A DNA stretch of 64,000 nt from contig ML213511.1 in assembly GCA_004369045.1 (NCBI GenBank), positions 1 through 64,000 on the forward strand, in the 5' to 3' direction. Shown here piece after piece: positions 47,530 to 61,100 of the stretch. Positions within the stretch are counted from its first letter, which is position 1, and each line of letters starts with the position of its first letter. Source of the DNA: Heliocybe sulcata (lineage: Eukaryota > Basidiomycota > Agaricomycetes > Gloeophyllales > Gloeophyllaceae). Both the position numbers and the translations under genes were made by a program. The notes beneath the pieces were generated by a model that saw nothing but the letters and a program-made list of their open reading frames with translations, had not been told where the DNA came from and searched no databases.

Positions 47530-50199
47530 ATGCAGCTCCCCAAACGTCTTAGACTCGACGGCTCTCGTTCTCCTTCTGTAGAGGAAATCCCAAGACCTCC
47601 ATCCGAGCACGAGATCGAGGACGAGCCAGAAGGGGAGCATTGCAGCATATGCCTCCAGAGCTTCGAAGATCGCACTGTCATACCGACTTGTTCCCATGAA
47701 TTCTGCTTCGAATGTCTCCTAGTGTGGACTGAGCAGTCCCGCCGCTGTCCTCTCTGCACACAACCACTGGGAGACTACCTAATCCACAAATTACGGTCGA
47801 AGTATGACTACCAGAAGCATTACCTGCCTCCCCTACGCTCTACCTCTCCTGCACCGTTGCGCGCACTCTCACCCCGACGATCTGCGGCTGTTCGACGAAC
47901 AGTAAGGAGGGAGCGTGAGTGGGGCCGACGAGCAAGGAGAGAAAGGGAGGAAGCAGATGCATTTGAGAGAGCCATCAGCAGAAGGAGGTGGCTATATGAG
48001 CACGATCTCTACGCAAAAGTATAGAAATCCTTTCAGAGCACAGTTATCAGAACCTTACTTTCCGATCATACAGCATGTGGCTTCGAATCCATACACTCGC
48101 TATCGCCCTCATCCTACGCCGGCACAATTCTCCGCGTCCCCGGATCTACAGAGCCGTGCATCGATTTTTGTGCGCCGGGAACTGCGAATTTGGCCCAACC
48201 TTGATGTCGAGGTGCGATGTTCTCGAGCGCTATTAACTCTGTACTCTATCCAATAAACGATCGCTTACGACTGGAATTCAACTAATATCCCAGTTCCTTA
48301 CGACATTCATCATATCCCTAATGAAATCCATCGACATACGGTCGGAGTCTTCCATCAAACTTCTAGCTGAGTTTCTCGACATGGGTCAACCATACGTGAC
48401 AGGCGGCCGATACAGGAACGCTGAACATTTTGCACATGGTAAGTGACTGAGGAGCCTGTATGCCGACCGTGGACATAGCTCACCACAGGTAATATGACTG
48501 CGCGGTGACTAATCTATTGTCTATTGCCGGTCCGCTTGTGAATCAGAGGTGTACTCCTACATTCGCTCTCCCTATCGTGATCTTGCGGTGTATGACACTG
48601 TAGTACAGGTCAGTGTAATTTCACCGGCCCTGCCTTGCCTGTTCCACCTTTTGACCGGCACAATTAACCATGCTTTCCAGTACGACTCCCCAGAAGATGT
48701 GCCTCTGCCTCCGCAGGATGAGCCACAACATGGTAGTCGCTGGCGTCCATCCCTCTCCCGGTCTAGATCTCGTTCTCCTGATGAAAACATAGCTGAGCCG
48801 GCTACGTCGCGACGGCACGGCTCGCCTTCACGAGTCCGAACTTTGGAGCGGCGGATATCAAGTCGGGTTGTTGATACTGGCCCTTCCGAGGCGCCCGGGC
48901 GTAGGCGCTCTAGGTCCCGAACCAGAGAGCCCACGGCAGGCAGAAAACGCTCTTATGCGGAGACTACCGGCAGCTCTGGACGCCACCGTCAAGAAATCGA
49001 ACGTGACCGTACTCCAGTCGCAAGGGGTGAGTTCCCAAGGATGAATCGACATAGCACCGATAGGACTTCACGGGAACTTAGCAAGAATGACCGCGATCCC
49101 CGTAAGAGGCATAACCTCTATGCGTTTTGCACTTCCTCATTATTCGCCTATTACAGCAATCCCCAAGCGGAAAGACAAAGGGAAAGCAAAGGAGCCAGAT
49201 AACGGGTACATCGACCTCACTGGAAGCGCCTCTGAGCGAACGCCAACTCCGCCGGTGCATGATGTTGTCCCCGAAGCAACTGGCATTGTGCGAGATGAGG
49301 CAGAAATAGCGCCAACTATGGAATTCCCGACCAAATCTACTCCACCCTCTCAAGTTCCTTCCGCCGATGAACAGACGTCGGTCGACGCAAACCTTATCCC
49401 TGGTCATGCGACTGAAGGCGGAACTTCTGCGAGTACCGGCTCTCAACGTCGGTCGGGCGTGCACCTCCGACCTCGTCTAAATCTGCGGGACTCGGTGCAT
49501 GCCCATCTCACCGGGCGAAGTCGTCGACCGAGGGAAGCCGCACAGATCCAGTCGGCGCATCTTCTTCAAGACCCCTCCATGGGAATTTCCTCCACCAGTC
49601 GCGATGTCCATGAACATACAGAAATAGCTTCCTCTTCCCTGCTGACTCGAATTACGGAACGAGAAGCGTCTTCATCACTCGATGTCACCCAGGCTTATAA
49701 ACCTCCTGCGATCGGTGACGACAGGTGCGAACGCTTGTTTCTCTTATTGTCTATCCTAGAATATCCCTGCTCATTGATTGTTCGCCTCATTAGTACTTTG
49801 CATGCTCCCCTGGATGAAATGCCGTCCGCTTCATCAAACGAGAGGAGCACCAGCTTGAACCCCATAGTTAGTTCAACGTCCCCGAATTCAGGTGGACCAG
49901 GCGATTTCAGGAACAGATTACTTCGGAAATTGGCAGAAGAGAAACAGCGCATTCTCTCTGGCACTCGGTCCCAGTCTCCCCCTCCAGAAACTCTGATTGA
50001 GGTAGACGCTGCCACGCATAATTTCGCCGGTAATGCGCGGAGCCACGGGCGTCCTCAGCCTTCGGACGACCATCCTTCCGAGACCCTGCATGAAGCCAAT
50101 GTGGATACTGTAGCTGCGGAAGCAAAGCTACGCTCGCAGGCCCGGGTACGAGCTCGTCTGGCAGTGGCAAAGAAAGGCATGACTGATAGTCAGGGTTGA
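47530..50199 (+). CDS. TOPORS-like RING E3 ubiquitin/SUMO ligase
   Basis: Nuclear RING protein related to TOPORS/ICP0. Residues about 40-80 form a C3HC4 RING: CSICLQSF, CSHEFCFECLLVW, then CPLC. A conserved TOPORS-type block follows (DYLIHKLRSKYDYQKHYLPP), and later FVRRELRIWPNLDVE, SIDIRSESSIKLLAEFLD and EVYSYIRSPYRDLAVYD. The rest is Arg/Ser-rich (SR-like) and disordered. An intron near 49105-49155 (GTAAGA donor, TTACAG acceptor) joins DPP to IPKRKDKGKAKEPDNG, and the next residues, GYIDLTGSASE, form a likely SUMO-interacting motif with acidic or Ser follow-up. The C-terminal exons end at 50199. The ATG at 47530 is used because the longer frame begins with GTG. Substrates are not visible from sequence. 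Confidence 0.85.
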
Positions 50200-50798
50200 T
50201 CCTTTCCGGCGTGTACATACGCTCGACCTCGGAACGACGAAAAGGCAATGCCGTTGGCATGCCTGGATAAGATGAACAGTGAAATGAAGGTTCTATTAGC
50301 GAGTTTAATTCGTGATAGATCCTTGATCTTCGGACATCTCAATAGGATTTGGTAGAACTTCCGGGACGCTTCATATTTGCGGTTTGAAATACAGGATGGT
50401 ATTGTAATACGATCGTGATGGGAAATGCGGATGGGACTCTGAACAGTATAGTGTGCTGTACGGTAAGGTGATGCAGAGTGAAAACTGGGATGATTAGAAC
50501 CATAGGATACGACGGATTAGAGTATAGCTAGATTATAACGACCAACGAAGATTAGCGAAAGTACAATCTAGGTAACGCAGAGTTAATCGAAGGAATAAAT
50601 TAGGCGGCCTGACCCGTGAATGCATTAGAGAGCGACGCAGTAAAGAGTGACAAATTAAAGCGAGAGACGAGCATGGATCACAAAAGAGCGCGAAATTACA
50701 CGTTGGAGAATACTATACGTTGATGTTCGTGATAAGACATAGGGTGATCATAATGGGGCGGTCAGTGCCCTTCTTGTGTGGACGTGACGGCTTCGTCC
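50200..50798. other. Convergent 3' spacer
   Basis: Noncoding, AG-rich and AT-rich sequence between the RING gene and the homeodomain gene, which end toward each other. Nothing recognised. Confidence 0.5.
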
Positions 50799-52559
50799 TC
50801 ATTCAGCTGAGGGTTCGCCCGAAGGTTCATGCTCCGGTGTCCGTGGTGGAGTCGTCGGGTCAGCCTGCGGTGACCGGTAAGATACAGCGGACTCCCTAAC
50901 GGGGTCGAACCGCGCAAGGCGTGGTGTAGGCTGCGGTGTGCTCTCCCCGTTCGACGAGGCCTCTTGTCCAAAGGCGGGCGGAGACTGAGTGCCCACGTTG
51001 AAGGACTGGGCGGGAAGTAAATCGCGAGGAGATACACGACTCTCGGGAGCGTAATATGAACTGCCCGGGCGACTCATGGGCGCCATGGATGACGTCCCTG
51101 GGCGAGAAAGCGGTGAAAAGGTGTCGGGATCCCATTGCGGGCGGGGCTGCAGCGCAAAGGGGGGAGGAATGACAGAGAGGGAGGGTCGCGGCTCCGGGAG
51201 ATGATGGGCGAAGGGTGAGTCGTGTGCAACTAGCGTCGGGCGGTCGAATACAAAGGATGTTACAGTGGATGGCGCCGAGCTTGGTAGTCGCTCAGAATGT
51301 GGACTCCCGGGGAGCACGCCCGCTCCTCCGAGAGACCCGTGAGTGTGCGGTCTGTCGAAAGCCAAAGGAGGGAGAGTGAGAGTCGGATCTATGGTGTATG
51401 GGTGTTCTCTGACAGGAGCACGAGTGATATCCGCTGCAGGATAACGAGGGGTTACACCTCCCGGAAGGTCGGCGGTAGGCGGATGGAAGGGAGGGGCGTG
51501 GTCGAATGTCTGTGAGAGTCGTGATGGACCTCTACGACGGGCAGAGGCTTCATGACCTCTAGTCGGGGACAGGGAAGGCGTGAAGGTAGCGCCAGGAATT
51601 CCTGGTCCAGATAGGTGACCACCAGTTCCCATGAGAGACTGCTCAGCTGCGTAAAACGCACGCTCAGATCCAGCGCTTGAAACGCTGCTATACGCAGTCT
51701 CGCTTGGGCTCAAGGCCTCGGGACTAGGCGCGGAAGGTCCAAAAGTCACGAAGGAGCCGACGGGCGCTGGTGCAGTACCCGGTGCATTTGGAAACGGTCC
51801 GTACTGCGGTGGCATTGAGATAGGCTGCGCTCCTTGACTCTTGGGACGTTTGGCCTTCTGACGCTGGTTCTATAGGACAAGGTTAGATAATAATACATCT
51901 ACTTAGTTTGCCTTGCACTCGCCTGGAACCATATCTGCGCCGAAGTTAGACCAGTTCAACGCTAACAATCCACCTATGAAGACATACCTGGACCTTCCTG
52001 GCGCTTAGACCTATCTGACGACCGACCTCTTCCCGCATGGCTGTGGTTGGGAAACGTGACTGTAGCCAAGCAATCAGAACTGTCCGACATTCTGGCTCCG
52101 CTTGGACCATACCTGAGCAAGAAGCGCATGCAAGACCGCGGATTGATGCGGAGTAGTGAGAGTCCGCGTTCGCTTCTTCTTGGCTGGAGGAGCCGGAGAA
52201 CGTTCTGACCGCTCGTCTCCAACGCCTTCAAGCTCAGTATCTGCCATATCGGCATGGGAGCCGGAGGATGATCCTGATGGACTGGACATCCTTGTTCTAC
52301 CTTCGTCTGAATCCCTTCGTGGTCTCTTCTCCCCTCGGATGCCAGATGTGCTCTGACTGGGCGTGTTCGCAGGTGCGACAGGTGATTTTGGTGGTGGGGG
52401 CGATGAGTCTCGTGTCTGCCTCGCCGTCGGGGCAGGATCGATTTCGTGTGCTTCTCGTGAAGATGCCAATAAGTCGAAAGAAGGTCGCGTGCTTGTAGCT
52501 TCAGTTGGAATAGACGTAGATGGATTAGGTGTCGGTGTAGTGGACCGTGAGTGAGACAT
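50799..52559 (-). CDS. Homeodomain transcription factor
   Basis: DNA-binding regulator. The N-terminal exon (from 52559, MSHSRSTTPTPNPS) is disordered, rich in Ser, Pro and Thr, and ends in the homeodomain arm KKKRTRTLTTPHQSAVL. Introns fall inside the homeodomain: the next exon gives FPTTAMREEVGRQIGLSARK with helix 2, and the last gives recognition helix 3, VWFQNQRQKAKR. The long C-terminal exon (50799-51815) is Pro/Ser-rich without further domains. The homeodomain is of the typical 60-residue class, not the TALE class with a three-residue loop insertion. Mating-type function is not implied: there is no partner HD gene or mating-locus context. Targets are unknown. Confidence 0.9.
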
Positions 52560-55220
52560 CCAGTAATTATGAGCAAAGTAACAAGAAATACAGCAGAATT
52601 AGAGAAGGAAACGTAGCCTCAGAACATCTGAGGCGCATGTGCCGAGGGGGCCAGGAAGGGGGAGAGAAGGAAGAGAGACTAAGAGAGTATATGCATCGGG
52701 ACGATGGGCTCTCATTAAGCTCGGAGGATTTAGCGCGGCAACGGTGCTGAGCACCGATATGGGCTGTCGTCAGAGCGTCGCTACGATAATGCAAATTCAT
52801 TAACGTGAGCGAGATTCTGCGGCGGTCCATCGCGGTCCATAGACAGAGTTTTGTGGGCGGCAAATATCTTTACCGCTATAATTGGTCCCAGAGATGATGT
52901 GACCAAGCCTCGGAAAGCCGCTAGAAATTCATTCTGGAGCAAACAGTGACTCCCGCATTAGACATGACAAGCCCAGGTCCCTTGTTGCCACAGCAGCTCT
53001 CTGAGAAAATAGCGTATACGACGACTGGTACCAGGCAACGGTTGCGCGCAATTAGCGCTAAACCTGCTCGCGAGTTATGGCAACGGGACCACTGTCATGT
53101 TGTGCTCTGTTTACTCAGCTGCGGGTGGCAACCATTGGCCAGTTCTAACTCCGCGCATTCATACAACGTAAACAGCAGCATCAACAAGTTATCGTGACAG
53201 CTTCCGTCTGTCAACACATCAAAAGGGGCCGACACTTCCTAATGCACGCTATTTGAAACTCTCACCGGCTCCGGTGACCACTAGCGCCCAAGATTCCCCA
53301 TCAATGCGAGTTCTCAGTGTTCTGAAGAAGGTGATGCATGCTATATATACACGATTTAGCTGGAGGATCTGAGAGCAACGTCAATATCCTGCTCGACGAC
53401 GGTGAACTCGGGCGAGCCTCGTGTGTACGTACCACCCGGATCTGAAGTGGGAAAGCGGCTTCGTTACCATTGATGTCACCACCGTGGGCCGTAGTTGCTA
53501 TACGCCAGCGTACAATGAAGACGATGGTCCAGACGCTCAGAAATAGTCCGGTAGACAGGACGGAAGCCGTGTGTAAATGCCGTGGTAGCGATTACGAACG
53601 CGTCGCAATATATTAAGACCTACCTTAAAGACCAAGTCAAGCGGACGGGCAGCAAGTCAAGCTTAAGAGGATTTCGGTTGGCGGCGCCGACAACCGGTAG
53701 CCACCGTCGTCATATCACGATGATTTAATTGAGCCCACAAACTTTGCTGAGGAAAGAGGGGACCATCGAGACGCCGAGAAATCCTCCTAAAGGGGCAGCG
53801 TCGAAGGGTCGACCGGTCCTTGTCGCACCTCCTCCTCAAGCATCCCTCCCGTCGGAAATGATGACTTGCAAGCTAGGCCGCCAGATCAAGCCACCGGGAC
53901 GGCGGAACGTCGGTTTCGAAGACCTAACGCGACCACCTGGGTGGAGGGCAAGATGGCCATATCATTCGCTCACAGCCCGAGGCGGATGCCAGCAGGTCAC
54001 TGGAGATACCTAGGACAGACGTCAGAGGTAGCCGTGAGCCGACCTCAGATGAAGACGACCCTGCAAAGAATGACGAGGCTACTGGGGCAGTAAGTTTATC
54101 AAAACGTGCACCAGTAGTCTCGAGCAATAGTAGTCGACCTTGGGAAGCAGTCTGCAGGGAAAGACAATTAGCGTGCTTTGAAATTGGACAGAGGGTCGGT
54201 GATCGAGGAATTAGAGGTGCCTTCCCTGGATCTAATCTCTGGTCAGCGGTTCTGCAATCTCAGGCCCTACGGCCTTTGAGCATGCCTTTACCGGAAGAAG
54301 CTCGACCTCGATTCTCGCGGCATGCACGGACAGATGCGCCACTTTCCCATATAGCATCACCAATAGGACCGGGTTCGAATCGTAGATGCTATCGGAATAG
54401 AGCCGCTGTTGTTCAGTACAGTGGCACCTACACGTGAAGATGCGACGTACGTTCATACGTACTCCGATTTTGCTTCCCGAGGTACGGTGCAGAGCGCGAG
54501 CGTGCCTCGATGGTCCGGAGATTATATGACAAGACAAAAAGAGGGAAGCACGAGAAAGACAATAAAATAAGCAAGACGACATCACCTGGGCTAAAGGCTA
54601 TACTTAGCCATAATTCAATGTCTTCCGTGTTTCAGCAAGTCGGAAGCTTCACCTCATGCACCCCTTGCTCTTGAGAATACGCCCTATCATCGGTGCAGAA
54701 ATTAGAAAATGCTCATAAGGAAGTATGAACGCATACAGGATCTATGTTTTTCACCAGGTGAGAAAGTCTACGGAGGGCAGGACGTCAGAACAAGTCACGG
54801 CGGTGAGTTTCCCAAATTTCCGGAGGAAAGAACGATTACTCGCCGACGTCGCGACAGGTGCAGATGTAGGCACAAAGTGTAGTCTCCTCCGTGTTGGTCT
54901 TCCCTAATCGCCAGTTGCAGTACGAGAGGTGTACTGCAGTGACTGCAGTGCAGCCCTCGTACTACAGCTACGGTTGGTGCTCAGTTTGTAGACAAGCGGA
55001 CCGTGACTGCTCGTGACTGCTCAGACATACAGTAGGTCCACCAGGTCTGCCAAGGTCCGTAATGGACAAGAATTTTCACGCCACTCCATACAATCAGCGA
55101 TGTAATTAGCTTCACTTCTGTTCATCTAGCGTTGCGTTCGAAGCTACATATCTGGAGCGAGAGTGCTACACTGCTCTAGGTTGATACACTATTCCGAATT
55201 ATTCATCTGCGGCATTACCA
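52560..55220. other. Long divergent intergenic region
   Basis: Promoter space between the homeodomain and bromodomain genes, unusually long for this window. Apart from a possible coding relic at 53730-54180, no gene, tRNA or repeat could be supported. Confidence 0.45.
53730..54180 (+). pseudogene. Possible relic of a disordered protein
   Basis: Three overlapping frames give charged, low-complexity peptides, for example REPTSDEDDPAKNDEATGA near 54030-54090, which looks like a disordered acidic segment. No start, domain or splice chain is visible. It may be a decayed gene or chance. Confidence 0.2.
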
Positions 55221-57957
55221 ATGAGCGCCGACTTCGACGACGTCGACGCTGTTTCTCCCTCTTCTCATGAGGGCCTCATCGACGCAGGAGGCTCAGAAGA
55301 CGTCAATGAGGCTACTCCGAGACCATCCGGATCTGGGATTAAGCTTGTGTTACCCGCGTTGAAGCTGGGCAAGCTGATGAAGAAGGGGAAGAAATACAAG
55401 GGCTCTCCATTTATGTATGATGAAGGGATTAAGAAAGCTCCCAGACCAGTGAAGCTGAAGCCGTTGAAGGAGGTATTGGCGAAGCTCATAGCACAGATTC
55501 AGAAGTGAGTGCTTCTCTTGCTGCAAGTCGTCTAGGTTAGCATCCGAATCCAAGGGGCGTGTCTGCATCTTGCATTCCCGTGTCTTGGTCTCGGATGTGT
55601 TAGCCATGTGATGGCTGTGAGCCGTGATGCCCGTGGAGGACCTCGGTCCTCGCAGCATCAGGGTAGGATGCATTCGAACATATCGCGCTAACTATGCATT
55701 ACTGTCGCTGCCTCTCTTCAGGAAAGACGACTATGCATTCTTTCTTCGTCCCGTCGACGTATCCAAAGTACCCAGATATACGGACATTATCAAGCAGCCA
55801 ATGGACTTTGGCACCATGTCGAAGCTTGTCAGGGATGGGAGATATCGTTCCCTCGACCAATTTTCTGTGAGGACACTATGAACTGCCGTCTCGATTGATG
55901 CTCACCATAATACAGAACGATTTCCACCTTGTCATCAATAATGCCAAGACTTTCAATCCTCCTGGCACGCTATACCATACCGAAGCTTCTAAAATTGAAG
56001 CGTGGGGCGACGAGCATATCGCCAAGGCCCGTTTATCTGTGATCGAGCACGAAACAGACTGGAACATCGATATCGAACATGAGGACTCCGCTATGCTAGA
56101 AGGTGACGAGGAGAGGGGCACGCCAATGGATGTTGATGGTACAGTAACCAATGCTCCCTCACCTTCGGTGACATCTGCCGCCGCCACACCCGCTCCAGGG
56201 CGACGCCGCCGGAAAGTGCCTCAGGCACAGGGCACGATCTCGGAGAGCATCGACGAGTACGGACGGTTGCCTGGCTCCAAGGAAGGACTGGGCGCCTTCC
56301 CGTATAACAGCGATTGGGCCGCGATGATGCTGAGTCTGAAGCTGAAGGGTGAGTACAATCCTGATAACGTGATGCTATAGAAGTGAACACTTGGAGACAG
56401 GTAAGAAGAAGCGGACGAAAAAGGAGCGTCTCAAGATGGAGAAGGGCGGCCCGCCATACGCGCCTGATGGCAGCCTGGATTATGCAGAATGTGAGCCTTA
56501 ACTATCCACACCCTCCGCTGTATGGTTTACTTACGTATTTCGCAGTGGACGATCCCTTTCTCGTCTTATCGGTACTTGCGCCTGAACAGCTGGAGGTACC
56601 CCGACTAATGCCTCTATACCCTCCAACCCCATCAGATCCTACACGCCTTCCTCACATTGCGCCTGTCAGTCTACCGCTGGATAGACCGCTGCCCGTAACC
56701 GAGAAGTCGCTTTGTATCCGCAAGACAATACCAGGGCGACAAATCCAACGTCGTCACTGGACGGTCAACCGTAGCGTGTCCACGCGTGGGCGCGGCAAGG
56801 GTGGAGACGACGATGAGTCCAATAACGCGCCGGCGCGGGAACCTCGAGAAGCGCACGCGCTAGACTATGGTTCCTTCGCAGTACTGCTCGGAAAGCTGGA
56901 GCAGGAGATGCAGGCGAGGGGCGTTAACAGTCCGTTGGATACGGAACAGAAAGTTAAGGATGTTATACAGTCCAGTGTCCAGGCTTCGGGCCACACTACA
57001 AGTGATCCTGGCAAAAGTACCCAGGTGGAGTGGACTGAGCCGGATTATTGGTCGAAAAGCAACAGCGTTGAAGCGCAGGGATATGTCAGGGATGTTGTTT
57101 ACGGAGGCGTAGACGGACTGGCATATGTTCAGAGCCTGACCAGATTTGTTCAGCCGCTCCAGAATGAAGCACGGGACGTGAGTTATCGATTATATACCAA
57201 CCTTTATGTCCTGCTGCTGACTTCCGCTTGCCGCCAGTCCCTAAACTATTCGAAATCTGGTCTAGGCATGCCTTTGGCACGATATGTCGAGAAGAATGTC
57301 GTCGATCCGATTACGGGCCGGCGACACAGGCTTCTCAGCGAGACCGTCCTTGGGCTATCGAATCCTAAAGCGCCATTATCACCGACTGTCACCGACCAGA
57401 TAGCTCGGTCACTCAACGTCTATCCCGAAGCCACCCGCTCTTTGTCGCTGCTTCAATCCATAACGTCCTGTCCTATCGACATGGCCTCCCTAATACGGAT
57501 TCCAAACGAACTATTCCTTGCGGAGTCCGAGTGGGTGGGTGCTAACTATCGCGAGGCGAAGCTGAAGGAGGAAGAGGCAGAAAAGGAGAAGAAGCTTGCG
57601 GAGGAACCTGAGAAGAACGCTGCCGAGTACCTGGCTTTCGCTATCAAGAGTCACCGGGAAGCGGAGGCAGCAAACGCTGGTACCGCGAGCACCGCTCCCT
57701 TCAGTGAAGGCCCGGAGTTCTATCAGTACGTGATCGACTCCTCCAACCGCCTATTTGAGGAGCTCGAAGAGAGGAGGAGAGCAACAGGCTCAATCGCCAT
57801 TGACGGAGAGGGCGTCACTGAGGACCCTACAGTTAGGAGGCTCAGGTTGAGTCTGCTGGCCCTGGCGAAACGCGCACCCCTTGATAAGATTGCCAGATTA
57901 CCTCCCGACCTCGTCCCTGCTCACATTCGCCACGTCGTCCCGACTCTGGGTTCCTGA
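55221..57957 (+). CDS. Bromodomain protein, BRD7/BRD9-like
   Basis: Chromatin reader that binds acetyl-lysine on histones. The start at 55221 gives an acidic N-terminus, then a basic KKGKKYKGSPFMYDEG. The bromodomain spans several exons: PLKEVLAKLIAQIQK as helix Z, FFLRPVDVSKVPRYTDI as the ZA loop, IKQPMDFGTMSKLVRDGRY, and the conserved acetyl-lysine-binding Asn region INNAKTFNPPGTLYHTEA. A C-terminal region typical of the BRD7/9 (DUF3512) group follows. This includes YGSFAVLLGKLEQEM, KDVIQSSVQ, YVRDVVYGGVDGLAYVQSL and a helical KEEEAEKEKKLAEEP stretch. BRD9 relatives are subunits of non-canonical SWI/SNF complexes, a role inferred here from homology. At least six introns are present. It converges with the PARP-E2 gene, 221 bases apart. 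Confidence 0.88.
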
Positions 57958-58178
57958 GCGCTGGGCGATAATGATGGTAATACGGTCTGAAGTAACTGTA
58001 GATAATCGAGATCGGCGGCGGCGCTAGGCGATGTTCTTGTTCAGAAAGAATTGTGTCATTACAGATGTATTCTCTCTAGTAGTACATGTTTAACGCATTC
58101 ATCATCTCACTTGGCATTCTGTATGCATCGAGGGCGTTGACCCATTCACCGAAGTCTCGCGGCTTGACGCTTCCATGA

Positions 58179-61100
58179 TTACAGGACCAGCTTCTCCAAA
58201 CCTGTCGGAATCTAAGCAATTGTGTCATCTATTAAACCGCTTCTTGTTGGGAGACTGAGAGACCTCAGGCCTCACCTTCCAGCCATGCGTAGTAGCAGCT
58301 CTCTTGTAACCCTCGAGTGCCTCTTGGACGCCGTACGGTCTGCAATTAATGTGAGATCGACATCAGTCAAGGATCAGCACTCAATTGTGTTTCACACTCA
58401 CCTGTCCCAGTGTTGATCGAGCCTTGCAGGCCGTGGATCCAAGTTCGATATGGCCATTCTGATCTGAAGAAGAACGGATGAAATACTATCGCAAGACGTC
58501 AGTAGACCTCGTCAATACACGAGCCTGATCGCCGTAACGTTACCTGTAACTAGGAAGCCAACCTAGATCAACAATCAGCCGATATAGCGGAGTCATCAGA
58601 CTTGAACAATACCATCTGATGTGAGCAAATCCATGCAAATGGACCCTCCTGGAATAGAGAATTTCAAGTAATCCTTCATATAATGACGTTACACTCACCT
58701 CCGGTTACATGCCCTCCCCCACCCTGCGAAATCAGGATACTCTCAATATGGTTCATGATAGCAACGAGAAGGCTTACACGGATGAATGGTAAGAAGCGAG
58801 GTTTTATGATACGGAAGAAGGGCGGTGAATGAGGGAATGAGGGAGGGAAGCGAATCTCAAAGACCAAGGAATTGATGTCTCTGTGAATTGGCTCAATCCA
58901 ATTCCATGGTCTTGAAAAGGATCGCGTACTTAGCTGCCATGTCCCGTGCAATAGGAAGGTCCTTATCGAACGAATGCAGCTCTACGATCCACTGGAACAA
59001 ATTATCACCGATAAGCTCGGGTGGCATGTACCATCCCAGCTCCCTCAGGCTTGAGGCACTGTCCTGCTCCTTGAGTACGGCCTTCAGTTCTCTCTGAAGG
59101 GCGACAGTGGCCATAGGAGATGCCTCGGAAGGAGGAGGCATTAGGTGCGCGACGCTGGCAGCTACCCAATCCGGGTTATGTTTCCAGTCATCTATCGCTT
59201 TCGAGGATTGAAAATTGCTTGGTCCCACGTCCGTATCAACATCCATCGCGTCTATGTCATAGGTCTGCAGCGGTTCCGATGTGACGAAAAGAGCGTTGTC
59301 GTCGTCGTCATAGTCGTGTTCACTGACTTCCTGCTTTCTTTGCGCCAGGAGCTTCTCAATCTTATACGACGGGTCTGGGATCTGAATTGGGCTGCGGTTC
59401 ATGGTAAGAGGATGCGCAGGATCAAGCCGGACTAATGGAATCGACTTGTCTATCTCCTTGTAGCTCAGAATGTCAATGTGAAGACGTAAGATGTGCAATC
59501 AGCGACCTACCTGCCGAATCTCGGCTCCAGGATCTGTTAGAGCATCGATGTCTGTCCGACCCTTCACAAGTAGGTACCGGCTAGTACCACATATACACAA
59601 TCTCAGACAAACGTCAGCACGATTATAAGGCAACTTACCAGACAATCCATTCAGTCTGCGGAACGACGAGGTACGGATTTGTGCTCGTAAATCGTTCAGG
59701 TAAATTCACTATCTCGGCCACAGCCGTGCAACTCGATGGGCATATTTCACTTTTTCTCCATACGGTGGAACTTCCCTGAGCATAAGTGCCGGTGGATACC
59801 GTGCCTTCCTTCGCAAAATAGACACCTACAGGTGTATCAGTCTGTCACTGTTCCTCTTGAACAGCAAGGCAATGGCGTACCATGTCCATAAGCCCGGCCG
59901 TTTGCCACGGTCTTGTACCATAGTCCGTGGCGTATGATCTAGAAGGCACGTGTGAGTTCCATTAGTTTTCATCTCTTGTAAGGGTTCGACATACTGAGTG
60001 CCAGTTCTTAGCGGGAGAACCGTGGAACGCCTGCAGATATTCGCCGTCAGTGTGGGACATCCTAACAGTCACATGACGTACGTAAAGCGAAGGATACATC
60101 GCAGTGTTCTGGCTCGTTTTTTTTGCTTCCTCGAGAGCTGTCTTGAATTTCGCCTCGGCATCCGGTGCACCGACACTGAAGCGAAATTGCCTCCATCCGT
60201 CCCCTAAATATTGGGCCCGTGTTCCTCCAGTAGTGCCTCATCAAGGAGACTGAGTACGTACCTATATTCTTCATCATATCTTCTCCCGAGGTAATCTCCT
60301 CCAGCAGGGCTGTACATGAGCCCACACACCTGAAGGATCATTCGGTGCACAAAATCATTGAAGCCTAGATTCACGTATCCCGAGTGATACTCACCATCTC
60401 AGGACTGACCAGGCCGCAGGCAAGATCGACGGGTCAATGTCCTTCAGCTTCGGCTTGGACTTCCCCGCTTTAAGCTTCTTTTCAAGATACTGCTTCATCT
60501 CGATAATCTACGCAATTGTTTTAGGTGCCTGCTACACGTATGTATCGCAAGCGCATCTTACCGGAGGTAAACTATTGATCATACTGGTGATACTCGTACG
60601 CATCTGTAACGATGAATAAAAAATCAGTATTCAAACGTATATATGTGCTGCACTTGCCTCGCCGAGATCCAACCTGTCAAAATCGACGAGATCCGCGTCT
60701 GAATATCCCCTAGGTTCACCACTCGAATCTGTATATAGGTTAGACTTTCCCTCGCCTACATGAAATATGATGAAGCGTTCGTTACCTGCAACTGCGGGAT
60801 AGGACGAAGGCGCGTTCCACGCAGGGACCGCAGGAGCAGTAGTCACCTGCTGAAGTACAGGAGACGGGACTCGTAACCCAAGACCAGTGGGAAGAGGTTG
60901 ATCAAGCGCGCCTTCGGCAGCTGCTATGTACGTTAACGAAACAAGGAGGTCCACGGATGTCGGGTGAGTGCAGATTTCGTACTGCAAGCGGTGTTGAGTT
61001 AAGCTTCGTGAAGGATATCAACGAAGAACGTACCTCCAGCGAAGGACCGCGATTGTGAAGATAGAATTGGTATGCACAGAGTTGGTTCTCGCATACGAAG

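Noticed and set aside
54340-54410. tRNA-like B-box word GGTTCGAATC
   Set aside because: The flanking bases do not form the T-stem (CCGGG against CGTAG) and no acceptor or anticodon arm can be drawn.
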